A stretch of 64,000 nt of DNA from Acheta domesticus (Eukaryota > Arthropoda > Insecta > Orthoptera > Gryllidae): contig JAHLJT010000631.1 of NCBI GenBank assembly GCA_031308135.1, positions 172,291,612 to 172,355,611 on the forward strand. Reading direction: 5' to 3'. Below are positions 24,460 to 36,376 of this stretch, piece after piece. The notes beneath the pieces are model-generated. The model ran no database searches and was not told the origin of the DNA. It saw only the letters and a list, made by a program, of their open reading frames with translations. How positions within the stretch are numbered: position 1 is the stretch's first letter; the number at the start of each line of letters is the position of its first letter. A program made the position numbers and the translations under genes.

Positions 24460-25235
24460 CAGTGGCGTAGCGTGACTCACACGTTTGGGGATGCTCAACA
24501 ATAACACACAAAATGTCACTATCAACTACTTCGTCTAACAGGCGAACGCAACACAAGGCAGATACACTGGGACTACTTCCACGATCTCGATTGCTTACGA
24601 CGGTGTAGGCGCTTCCCACAAAATCCTCACAGCAGTCAGGGCTGCCGATGTCTCGAAAGCAAATTATACAATGGCTCAGCTTTAATTCTTATACGCGAAT
24701 GGCAATAAGACCATTTGTTAATTTATACATTGCAGTCTTAAATAATATGTAATCTATTTAAGAGATAATACAATTTCTTGGATATTAATTAAGAAATAGT
24801 AGTCAGGCACTATTTCTACAGTTTGTACCCATGACCAAGCGGGAATCCCGAGTGAGAGAGAGAAAGATAATTTACTGAACGCCTGAAGTGTGCTGCGCTC
24901 TCGTGCACAAACGAGCTTCTTTCCGCAGTAGACGCTAGCGTAAAGCAGTCGGGTTTCTCTGGGCCAGGGGTGAAGAGGGGAGAGGGGGACCTCGCCATTT
25001 GCGCATGCGTCATTGCTCGTCGCAATCTGGCGGCAGACGCTGAAGTATTTTAGCTTCCAAGCAATCAGAGGCCAGCTTCAACAGCCCGCCGAATTCAATC
25101 ATAGGAAATCAATTTTAAATTAATACAAAACGTGTTTCGCTCAACAGACCACTTGTAAGATTATCAATACAGTATTTAAGGTTCTTATATACGGGGATGC
25201 TCAGCATCTCAGCGTCCCCTGACGCTACGCCACTG
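24460..25235 (-). mobile_element. hAT-type MITE, same family, copy 2 (776 bp), inverted
   Basis: Both ends are cagtggcgtagcgt in inverted orientation, with a perfect 8-bp target duplication, ctgagcag (24452-24459 and 25236-25243). It lies in the large intron of the LDLRAD4-like gene, opposite in orientation to copy 1. It retains the segment near 24481-24540 that copy 1 has lost, so copy 1 is the internally deleted one. The fresh duplications and low divergence indicate recent movement. Confidence 0.9.
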
Positions 25236-25243
25236 CTGAGCAG

Positions 25244-28200
25244 ACGCTCAAAAGATATGCGCTAGGGAGCTTCCATGTTGTGCAAAAACTACCTACTGTT
25301 TACCTAGTGGCTTAAAACTCGCCCCCACATCAAAGCCCTCCCGAGTTACTTGCTATAAAACATCCAAACCACGATTTTCAATAATTCTGTCAGTTCTCCA
25401 AAAAATGCGGAAAACATATCAGTTCCTCGCCAGCAGAACGCGAAAAGTAACACCTTATTTTCCCCAATACCGGGGAAAGTTGACCCGCGAGTGACGGACA
25501 AACGCAGGGAGGCCCGAAAGTTCTGATTGAAGCGTTCAACTACATAAAATGTGTAACACTTTTCTCCCTTATATCCATTTATTATAATTCACTTTTCGTA
25601 GCGTGGAATTAACAAAATTTACATCGTTGGAAAAATATTTACTTTCTCGCCTTACTTCATATGCAGAGAAAGTATTGTAATAGTGAGCAGGAAATTTTTG
25701 AACAAACTCTTTACAGCCTTATTAATAAAAGCTTGGTATAACGTCGTTATATCCCGCTTCTTACGGATACAGTTACTACTAGTATAAGTTCGGTATAAGG
25801 ATGGATTAAATGTTTACCAAAATGGCCAGTGAACCCTAGTTTAACTATTCCTTTTTACTTTCTCGGTAGAGAAAGTATTGTAATGCTGCGGGGAAAAATG
25901 GGCGAATTTTCGACAGAATAGCTCCTATCGCCTAGTCGTGGTGACAAAAAGTGGATATAGTAAATTTCTTTCCTTACTATTATACATTGTCTAGTCAGAA
26001 TCCACGTTTTGTGGATCCTTGATACATAAAAATTGATTGGCGGGAAAACGTCGGTCGGTCTCTCCGTCCGTCACTCGGTCGGTCTGTCCGTCGGTCCGTA
26101 CCAAGTTCAATTTTACTCTGCATTATGTACAATAATATTTTGCCAAGTTTAGTAACTAGTGCTATACAAAATTATTCTGTCTACAAAAACGTTTTAGAAG
26201 AAGCAATTTACTACATACAGGAACACAAATTATTCAACTTTCGATGTAAGGGACGCACTATATGAATGTTTCGGCTGAAAATTTTTTTTTAAATTTATTT
26301 ATTTACGTCAAAAACAGTTAAAAACTGCGTGTGACGAGCTGTGGGGAGAAGTGAATTTTGTGCACGTTTTCATAATTCTGTGATCTAAATGATTGTTTTC
26401 GGCAATTTTGTATGACTTGGCAATTTGTGTACATTTTATCCAAGAATATACTCTTTTAATAAGCAGTTTTCAAGGATGCAATTAAGATAATCAATGATGA
26501 AAAGAACTGACTCTAAAGAAAGCATTGGACAAAAGTAAGTTTGTGTAGTAGTTAGACAATTCCAAATAAATGACTAACTTTGCTCTATTTGAGCAAAACA
26601 TTTAAAGAAAAAATGTTGAAGCCAATTTCAAAAACATCTTGTTTATTGAAAATATTCTTTTAAAAACCTGTTACTACTCTCTACTCTGGTTATATTGCAT
26701 TTAGATATGAGTATAGTGAATCCAAAAAATATAACACACTGGGAAAAAAATCTCTCAGTGCCTTATAACCTTAAGGGTTTGCATATAGAGAGCTGTGCTA
26801 ATTGATTTTATAATATTTATGGGAAATGAAAGCAATTCAGGTAACTGTGCCACCGAGGAAAATTGCTTCAGCTCTTAAATAACAATTGTCCACCATGAAG
26901 ATTTCATCAATAAGGACCACAAGTTAAAAACTAACAAAATCCATTATGAACGTAGTAAAAGAGTTTTTCAGTACAGAAGAAAAGGAGTGTGATTACCAAG
27001 CAGATATAAAAATGAAGAAAGTACTCCAACAGTGGTTAGTCCAAAAGGGGTTAAGATATTTAAAGAGAGTGGACAATGCAGAATCACGATGAAAGAAAAC
27101 AAGTATATTGAAATTTTGGATTCACAGCATTAGGATATTTTACTGAACCTCCGAAATAAAACAAATCTCTGTTGAAAACTTTATTATATTTTGGGATTTT
27201 TGAATGTAATGAACCTTTGATTTAATGAAGCAAAAATGTTAGTCCCCAGAAGTTCACTATAAAGGAGTTGACTTTTTCACCCAAAAGGACGTGAAAAATA
27301 CTAATATTTTGAAAAAAACATTATACATGATAATAATATAAGATCTAATTTTGAGGAAGAGATTTCATCAAGACCAAAATTTTATCTTCAAAATGTAGTT
27401 AATGGAGAGGCTAGCAAAGTTTAAAAACTTTTACAATTTTCAAAAATTCAGATGTTTTAATGCAAACTGGACTGAGACATTTTTATAAACATACACTGCT
27501 TTCTTTGCGCAAAACTTTAATGAAAAAACTAGGAGTCATTTTAGAGACTGTCAGATTTAAAAATGTTGAAGGGACTTCATATAAAGTAACCCCTGAAATT
27601 AAAATATCCGTTTCAAATTCGAAGGGCTGCAACAAAGGTCAGACCTACCCAAAAATATCAATTTTGGTTAAAAATCTGTCTTCAATTTAAATACTGGGGT
27701 TGTTTACAGTCGGATAAAGTCAGAAACCACGTTTTGGATCCACAAAATGTGAATTCTGACTACACTACTTTTACAAGAAAGTAATTTCCTACATCCAGGA
27801 GTATGAAAAATCTTCATTTTCATTGAAATAATGACATTTCACTGCAGACCTACAATTCTTTCTCTATATAAGTAGTGTATAGGTATGTAAAACAAATGGG
27901 AGGACACTAATTTCTAAGAAAATATTTCTTTGATTTTCCATAAATCTTTCGTTGATCGATTCGATGTCGTTGATCAACAAAACAATACTTGGGTTACCAT
28001 GAACATTTAAGTTGAAGTTAGAATCTCCCTCATACACCCTTGAGTATATTTTATTATCAGAGGTAAGCTTTCTATTATTTTTTCTCAAGAAAAATAATCA
28101 CTGTTAAACCTTTTTACATGCTACGAAGTTTGAATGCGAAATGGTATCCAATTGATTATGATGAAAAATTAAAAAGCAAGTTTCTGGGGATTCACATCAC

Positions 28201-28740
28201 ATATACACTATTAAAGAGCTTTAACCAAGGCAGGAACACATTTTCTTGGTATTTTCTTAGTAAAAAGATAATTTTTTAAATTACTAATAGTCAGATGAAA
28301 AAAGCATTGACACAAGTTCCAGAAGGCAGCCCCTAAAAATTAGTTTCAAAGGACACTAAGTTTTATGTTTCTGTAAACAATGCAATTTCATCCTAAAACA
28401 ATTATGGAGACATAACAACATTAGTACATTAATAATTATCCGGTAGTTTCTTTAAATAATGCTAAGATATGCACAATAATGTTTAGAGTGAATTGTTAGA
28501 AGTTAAGGTACTTTTTATTATTTGTAGGATGAAAGTTTCATGTTCAGTTCAGTTCATTTTTGCTTTCCTTGGCTGTATCTCTCTGCAATATCCACTTGGC
28601 AGAAAGGATTACCATTTCACATTAAATCACATTATTTTCATCTTGTAAGCAAAGGAGATTTCTAGGTTGATAAATTCTGCATAGACAGAGTATTCTTGGT
28701 ACTTATATCATGATTAAATGATTAAAAATGCACCAATATT
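25244..28740. other. Intron sequence with ACTTTC-head repeat pieces
   Basis: Heads of the ACTTTC family occur at about 25646 (actttctcgcc...gagaaagtattgtaatag) and 25855 (actttctcggtagagaaagtattgtaatgc). They are followed by its conserved block and a CCGT/CGGT tetranucleotide run at 26052-26099. An inverted fragment of the block (ccacgttttggatccacaaaat) lies at about 27735, so 25646-27790 may be one large or folded copy. No gene is seen. Confidence 0.45.
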
Positions 28741-28880
28741 CACTGGCCCCAAAGGCTTGGCGATTGCAAGCACACTGGCTTCCAAAATCAAGAGTTCAAA
28801 CTAACCTGCTGAAGGCAGTAGACTTATGACTATCCTCAGGGATAATTTGCATATGCCAGGCAAAATTAAATCCTCTGATA
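28741..28880 (+). repeat. Possible tRNA-derived SINE fragment
   Basis: A box-A-like segment (ggcttggcgattgcaagc...actggc) is followed about 35 bases later by a box-B-like segment (agagttcaaact), the arrangement of a tRNA-derived Pol III promoter. The sequence then continues into a unique tail. The match is loose and no second copy is visible. Confidence 0.3.
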
Positions 28881-31800
28881 TATTTATATAATCCATGATA
28901 TTCTATTTTCCTTCAGAGCATCTTCCTCAGAGTTATTTTTTTAATGAAGATATTAATAAACATATTTGAAGTTTTCATTTAAAAATTTTGCTTTTGCATC
29001 CAGGGTAAGGATATGAATTTGAGAACCACTTCATCTTCAAACATGAACTCGTTATCCTAACAAATTTTTATTTACAAATTACTACAAATATTTTCAAGTT
29101 TGTTACAAGCAATTACTTAATGTCTTTCTGTTAACTTTAATTATCGTTAGCACATTAATTTTTTTAATGCAAGTTCTCTTTGAAATGACACTTACATTTT
29201 TAAATAATCAGATAAAAGAAATCAGAAAATAAAATAAAGCATTGGTCAAAATACAGCTTATTGTAATTGTTTCAAAAAGAGAAATATCACAAGCACTACA
29301 ATCTTGAATTATAAGCAAACTTCACTTTATGATTTTGCCCTTGAAAAGTCAAATAACTTTAACAATAAATCTGTTTACACAGTTTCAACAATGCCATGTA
29401 TTATGTACAGCAGCCTTGCCTACTAAAAGAAAATGTCAGAGTATATCCAAAAGGCTACCACATTATCTTCTAGTGTTTAATGAGAGTACATAGGTCCTTC
29501 ACACACTTTCTCACAGCTTCTGCAGCAGGCAAAATTGTAAAACAACTGGAAAAAATTAGGCCCAAGTCCCCATAATGGAAGAGAACAAACTAACTGTACT
29601 GACACCTACAATAATCATTTATTCAAAATTACTGATTCTAGACTAATACTCAGAAAAGGAACTTATTTAGCTCATATTCAGGATACTTAATTATACATTC
29701 TCAGGAATTAATTTTGGTGCTGCAAAATACGCGAACTCATTTTCAACTGTCATTTGGGGGGTACAAAAGTAATTTATGATACAAGGAGGGGAAGTTTCAC
29801 ATTACAACATTACAAGTGAGATACTTCTGCTTAAGGTGGCATAGGAACAAAGGCCAAAAATTAGCAATAATACTTCTGCCTGTGTCTCTTAACACATTTT
29901 ATTTCAAACATATTATATTCTTACTTAATTTAATATTACTATCTGGCTTCACAATGTATGACCATCAAACAATTACCAGCAGTATCAAAACCCTCAGACT
30001 TCATATTTATCCCACAAGGCCCGATATACATGCTTCCTTTTAACAAAGGATTCCAATGTTTGTGAATGCATGCACACACAGTATGTCTTCTATTCTGGGA
30101 TTCAGGAATCTGCACGTGCACATATTCCCTAATAATCCAAAATATGTTTGTCAAAAGTAAGCATGTAAATTGGGTATTAGTGATCACATGGTGTACAAAG
30201 TAAGCCAGTCTGCAAGTCTTAGCTTCTCTTTCCTGGAATTCTGATAAGCTGGTAATGCTAATACTTGCCCTTTCTGGCTTGACCATCTATGATCTAATCA
30301 ATTTTTTTTATGTATTCTTTTATGTCACTAGCTGATCTTTTTTTTTTCTTTGTGTGCATCTTCACTGATTTTAAAATTCTCTATTTCAATAGAAAGTACG
30401 TCTAGTATTAACAACAATTTTACAAAAACAAAATAACTTGTCTCGCGGTGAAACACAATTTGAACTTGTACAAATATTACTCATCTTTTTTGTAATTTCA
30501 TGAAATTGATATCATGATCAACAATAAAAAAGATATTTATTTCAAGTTCTTCAAGATCTCTCTGAGGAAGCATGGAATGACGACAACTCATCTGACAGGG
30601 AATAGGAAAACATTCAAAGGTGTATTTACAACACTGTTTGAGAAATCTATCTTCGTTTTGTGTATTTCGTTAAAGAAATTAGTAATGTGATGATGTTCTA
30701 ATAAAATATGCAATAAAATTATGATTTGAAAGTTTTTAGTTATATTTTACTTGCCAGTTTACCAATCAAATGAAATCAAATCAAAAGCAGGAAAATTCAG
30801 CTTCCAAAAGTTTTAATAGAAATTGACTGGCCTGAAGCTAAAGTGGTCTACATTAAAATAACAGTAGAGCATGTAAAATTCGTAAACATGTTTTCTATTA
30901 ATGTGCCTTTTATTACTTTACATTCACTAAAATTTTTGTGCATTCTATAACAGACAGGGTCTCTGAAACAAGTGTTTGTCGAGACTGACCAATTTTCTAC
31001 AAATAAAAACATCTAAGAATATTCAAAACTAGTATTTTCAGATTAAAGCAACTTAACAGACAGAAACTGTACAAAGACCACTTTGGCACATATAAGATTT
31101 ACATTTTAATTATTAGCATAAAAATTACCAAATTACGCCTAAATTGTCACATTCACTGCATTAGCTCAAGGCTAGCTACTTCATCTTAGAAATTAGAAGA
31201 GGTATAAGAAAGAATACAATCAATTTTGTTTGTAGAAAACTATAAATACCTAATAGTAATAATTAAGCTGCAGGTTTTTGCCTATTAGCCTATTTTTTTT
31301 CCTTCAATGAAAAACCCAATATTTTAGGTTTCTTATTCATTTTGAGTTATTAGGAGTATTATATGCGAATTTTATAGTCTCTATAAATGCCTATTTTGGT
31401 TTAAATGCCTATATGTTGCCTATTCTCATATTTATTAATCAAAATGAATTTATCTTTAATCGAAAATTTAAAAAACTAAGTTTTTTTGTTTTTATCCTAC
31501 AGGTTAAGAGAAATCTAACAACTATCAATAAATCTGCATTCCATTTTACTGCCAGTGCAGGTATTTCATATTATGAAACAAGCAAAATTGCTTGTGGTTA
31601 TGGTTTACTTCGAATTTTTAAACTATTTTTTTACTCAAAAAATGCTCCAAATTGTTTCTTAAAATTTTCTGCTCGTATGTATCAAAGGATGGCATAAAAA
31701 ATTGGTGCCGGCTCCACTTTTTGCTAATACATTATTTTTGTAAATTGCAAAAAGGTACATTGTAAAAGAACAATATTGAATACACAGATTTTTGTCTTAA

Positions 31801-32389
31801 ACGCCCTACATGTGTCCTACATGTGTTATGCATGGCGATTAAAACAAATTGTACAATACATTCAGTTATGTTGAAATTAAATGTGAGAAAAAAGGTCATA
31901 CTTTACAGCATTAAAGTATCAGCTTGCATTTAATAAACAGCAAAAAGATAGCTAATGCAATTCCGCAGCGTAGCAATAATGTAGTTAACACATTAAGTAG
32001 TTATCATATTATAATAATTTATATAATATTGTAAATGAATGTGCATAGAGTGGCCAGCAGGGGGCCAGATGAAAATTTTGAAAGGAGACCTGTAGTCCTA
32101 CTAATAAAACATTTTGTTTCTGTAATTACGATCAATTCATGATTTTTCCCTTTTTAAGCAGATAATTTGGGGAATTGATACACAACAAGGAGAAAAGGTT
32201 CTCCAAACAATCTGGTAATCGTGTACAAGGTTCAATGTAAAACCAATTATATTTATTATTTGTATCATTAAACTTATTTCACTCTCCTACGTTTGTTTTT
32301 CTATTAATTTTTTATTTTTTGTATGTATATTCTATTATTTTTTCTATTAAAATAAGTTATTTATAATGAACAAAAGGAAGAAAGAAAGA
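28881..32389. other. Large intron, middle: no gene seen
   Basis: AT-rich intron. A stretch at 31275-31420 repeats the word tgcctatt several times and may be part of an interspersed repeat. No splice-flanked conserved exon was recognised. Confidence 0.35.
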
Positions 32390-32830
32390 AATGTAGTTAA
32401 TGAGGATATATAGTTAGCTTCCATAACGTTTTAGAAATGTTAGTTGCAGAGGCATGATAAGTTTTGGCAGTCGTCACTAGACCAGCCCATTGTCTTTCTG
32501 CAGCAAAGCACACTGGTTCAACTGCCAAAACCCTAGCCCAAATACAAAGCTTTGGCTTGATTTGCATGAAAATGTGTATGCAAGGGTGCCAGATATTGTT
32601 GATTAAGAACATAAAACTGATATACTACAACATTTTTGAAAAACACTTTTTCAAGCAAATGATATCAATCCTTCATATTTTGCCTAGGTTTTTGGCAGTT
32701 GGATCCAGTGTGCATTGCTGCAAAAAGACACTGGGCAAGTCTCGTGATTACTGCCAAAACTAACATGCCTCTCCATCTCACATACCAAAGCTACTATGTA
32801 TGCTAACCATATATCCCCATTAACTACATT
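32390..32830. mobile_element. Foldback element with ~140-bp arms (about 441 bp)
   Basis: The left arm (32390-32531) and right arm (32693-32830) are imperfect inverted complements along their whole length: aatgtagttaatgaggatat / atatccccattaactacatt at the tips, and ttttggcagtcgtcact / tgattactgccaaaac in the middle. They surround about 160 bases of unrelated centre. A precise target duplication could not be defined. Non-coding. Confidence 0.75.
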
Positions 32831-33731
32831 ATCACAGGCAGTCATAACCTACAACAAGAGGGGAGGCTAACTACATTTCTTTTTTCTTCTTCTTTAATTC
32901 AGAAAGGTGCTGGGCAGTCCAGTGCTGATTGGCAAAACTGCCACGTTTTGCCACTAGGTAGGTGCTTCCTGTTTCAACTATTAACTAATATGCTTTGCAT
33001 GAATGATTATAGAATGATTTGTGGTGATACAGTGAGTAGGTTATAAGAGGTGAGTAGGTCATAGGTTATAAGAGAAATGGTTATCACATGAGAAAGCTGT
33101 TGTATTACAAATGTTACTTCAGATCATTTGAATAGAGAGAAACATTCAAGTTTTGAAGAAAATTTTCTACTGGGTACTGGTAAGCCAGATATTCTACTGT
33201 CGATGACAAAATAAAAGTAAAATAAAACAAAATACACCAAACACACATCAGAAAAAATTCACTTCACTAAGATTTTTAATTGCATTAATAGACTATGGCA
33301 TTCTTAAATACAAAACACTTTGGCATTAGGCATTGTTTTTTGTAGCTTTAGTGTTTGTGTAGTATGTCAAATTATTTCTCACAAAATCTGTCATTGTGGG
33401 ACCATTTATCTATTCTTCATTCATTGCTCCTTAATAGTTTCATACACACTATTTCCAAATACTAGTAGTTTTCTTATAATATGGGATAATCATGGGAATT
33501 TTGATAGGTTTCGCAAAACTTCATTGGTTTAAATTTGCATGCCATCAAATAGACTAGTAGCTAGGCCAGAAGCCTAAGTATTGAGATTTAAGTATGTGTT
33601 TTTCAAAACCTGTTGTAAGTATAGTAAAGAACACAATTTAATGATAGAAAGCCATTGATGAGTTAGTACCCTTTGAATTTAAAAAAAATTTAAAGACAAA
33701 GTATTTTTTTTAAACCCCTCATGCATTGCTA
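32831..33731. other. Intron: no gene seen
   Basis: It contains a short duplicated motif aggttataagag (33040-33072) and otherwise unremarkable AT-rich sequence. Confidence 0.35.
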
Positions 33732-33843
33732 GCCAAATTCCTTAACTGCAGTCCATGAAGTCCCGGAAGTTAAGCAATTCAAGACTTCACAGGTTCCTGG
33801 TTGGGTGACTGTCTGGGAACCCTGAGATCTTATGATGCCAAGC
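33732..33843 (+). pseudogene. 5S rRNA-derived sequence (pseudogene or 5S-headed SINE)
   Basis: The Pol III internal promoter of 5S rRNA is recognisable: a box A-like ggaagttaagcaa (33765-33777) and a box C-like tggttgggtgactgtctggg (33799-33818), followed by a 3' segment ending gatgccaagc. Spacing is close to that of 5S rRNA, but the 5' third is shortened and diverged. It is therefore a 5S pseudogene or the head of a 5S-derived SINE rather than a working gene. Confidence 0.65.
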
Positions 33844-33859
33844 CCCTGGCTAAGGCATA

Positions 33860-35456
33860 AAAGCTTCAATAAAAGGCTAAAGGGATTAGATTGAAGATTG
33901 ATTAAAATAACTACTCTCCACTGAATTTCACTCCCAAAGAAATGGTTAAGCTTCAGCATACTCCAAAACTGATTTGGAACTGCTGATAATACTGTTTGTG
34001 TGATCTTCATTTGTCTTACCATGATTATATCTGGGACCTGTTTCAATCTTCCTATTCCTTCCTGATTTCCCAAACTTCTCTTAGAAAGTTGATTATATTC
34101 CACTGCCTGTTTGTTTGTTTATGTTTTTTCTTCTTCTTTCTTTCTTTTCTTCTTACCATAAGATGGACATGTTTTCGCTCTTCCTTTTAGTGTTTTTATT
34201 TCACATATTTATTGATAAGTATTAATTTTTATATTATTTTATGTGCAATTTCAGACAAAATTCTTTTGGTGACATAACAACTGAAATGGATCTCACATTT
34301 CTTAGAAGTTATTTCATATTTTTGATAGGAAACAAAGCAGAGCTCAAGAGATTGAATTAATTAAGTTCAAATCAATTTCATGGAAAAATGATGAAATTAA
34401 CTCTCAAATGTCTTCCGAAAAACCACTAATATTCTGCCTTCTAATCCACTATTAGCAATCTATTACTTGCAACATGTTCTAAAGCTTTATTTACCTCTTG
34501 GAGTATTTCAAAGGGATAATATTGGTAATGTTGAAATGATTAGTATCTTTCTGCAATTCATTAAAAATCAGTATTTCAAAATTAATTCATTCACTACTGA
34601 CATGAATAAATAATTTGCAAGCAGACCACAAACTCAGATGTTTTATTAGGTCATTTATGTTTTGTTTCTGTGAAACGTGGTTGTATCTGCAGATGAAATT
34701 TAATTATTTAAATGCTTTATAGACAAAGAATGAAGGTCAAATGACTAGTAAAATTCCTGGCATATTCAAGTTGAACAATATACTGGTGTTTGATGACAAT
34801 GACAATGACAATGACAATAATGTACAAATATATTTTTGTGATGAAAGCAACACTGATTTCACAATCAGTGTTGTTGTAGATATAAATTGAAGTTTTTTTA
34901 AAGCACACAAACATTTTGGCATAATGAATATATTGAAATCTTTATTTTATTCAAATGGTTAACAATCCTTTACAGGTTAATACTAGGTTACAACAATAAA
35001 TCTTATTAACCATGAGTTAACTTGTTTTACACCTTCTCATAACTAATACAGAGAATGTTATGTAATTCTGCAACAAAGTCTATTCCAACATTTTGACTGA
35101 AACAATTTTTGGAGCTCCCTGATAGCAAAAACGTGTTGTTTTTTTAACCCATTAGTTCCCACATACAGAAATAATTATCAAATTAGGTTTTATTTATACT
35201 TTTCGTTTCAATTTCATATTAGAAAACACATGTAAGTGGTTTTTAAAATTTTACTTTTATCAGAAATATGAAAAAACTAATGTTGGATTTGCACTACTTT
35301 GGGAACACACAAGAAGTATTGGAATGAAGTCTCATCCTCATTCCATCTTAGTTTACAAAAAATGATATAAATTTTACATATACTTTCTTGAATATCATTT
35401 TGAAAGAAATAAAACTCAATTACCTCAAGAATATAAAAAAACATTTAAAATATATA
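33860..35456. other. Intron: no gene seen; GACAAT microsatellite
   Basis: AT-rich sequence with four exact GACAAT units at 34795-34818 and oligo-T/C runs near 34125-34155. Confidence 0.4.
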
Positions 35457-36376
35457 TGTGACTATTTCACTCATGTCTGTCCGCGTCGTAAGTAGCCAAT
35501 GCTAAGCAAGGATATATTCAAATTAAACCAATCCCAGATGTTTATTGCCATCGGTTCGTTTACCTTTTTTATCGCTGTAAAAACTTTGTTTACCTTTTTA
35601 AGATAACGGTAGCAATTATTTTAGCTCCAAAATAGCTTGTGTGTATCAATATAATTTTAAAATGTGTCGTTTTGGTCATGTTTAAAACTCAGAAATAGAA
35701 TTTATTATTAAACATTCAGTGCCGAAAAACAGCGAAAGGAACAGAGAAATCGTGTAGAAGCAATTTCAAGAATTTTGTGAAGAAAGAAAATACAAATGGA
35801 CAGCACAAACTACAAATGAGGAATTTACACATATTTTAGGTAATTAATATATGAAGATTAATCGTGATGAGTACAAAGAATATGCTATCAAAACAATGTG
35901 GAACGCTACATCAAAAATTATTCAGGAAAATACTTTAATGGGTGCACACGTGTGTTCAATCCATTCGAAATCGACGAATTCCGCTGCTAACTCATCTTGT
36001 ACATCTTCCATTTCAAATACTTCCGCGGAAGGCCAAGACTTGGAAAACAACTTCCTACAACTTTAATGATTGTGCTCTTAATAAATGTTCTTTTAAGTAG
36101 CCTTGTTATAATTGTTTTTTGAAGTTTTATTACCATAAAATTGAAACATATTTGAAATCATTTTCTGCATTAAACTGTTATTCAAATGTAACTTGATTAT
36201 AAGTTATTCCAGAAGGTGGTGATAAGTCGGAGCTTAATGAAAGTTTTTCATTTTTCGGTTGTAAATAGAGTAATATTTCCCTTTTCTGTAATTCCTGTGA
36301 TTTAAATTATCCTTTCAAATCATGCAATGTGTTTATTCGTGAAATAGTCACACTAAATATCACCCGAAATGCTGTG
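35457..36376 (+). repeat. Interspersed repeat, copy B, with decayed ORF
   Basis: This is the second copy of the repeat at 1-458, with more 5' sequence. A 14-bp inverted pair, tgtgactatttcac (35457-35470) and gtgaaatagtcaca (36339-36352), lies near its ends. Inside is a broken coding region; one open piece runs 35851-36066 and contains NRDEYKEYAIKTMWNAT, resembling the tail of a conserved domain in repetitive insect genes (possibly Crypton/ZMYM-like). Stops and frameshifts make it non-functional. Confidence 0.55.

Noticed and set aside
33729..34103. 124-codon minus-strand frame
   Set aside because: It runs antisense through the 5S-derived sequence and has no protein similarity.
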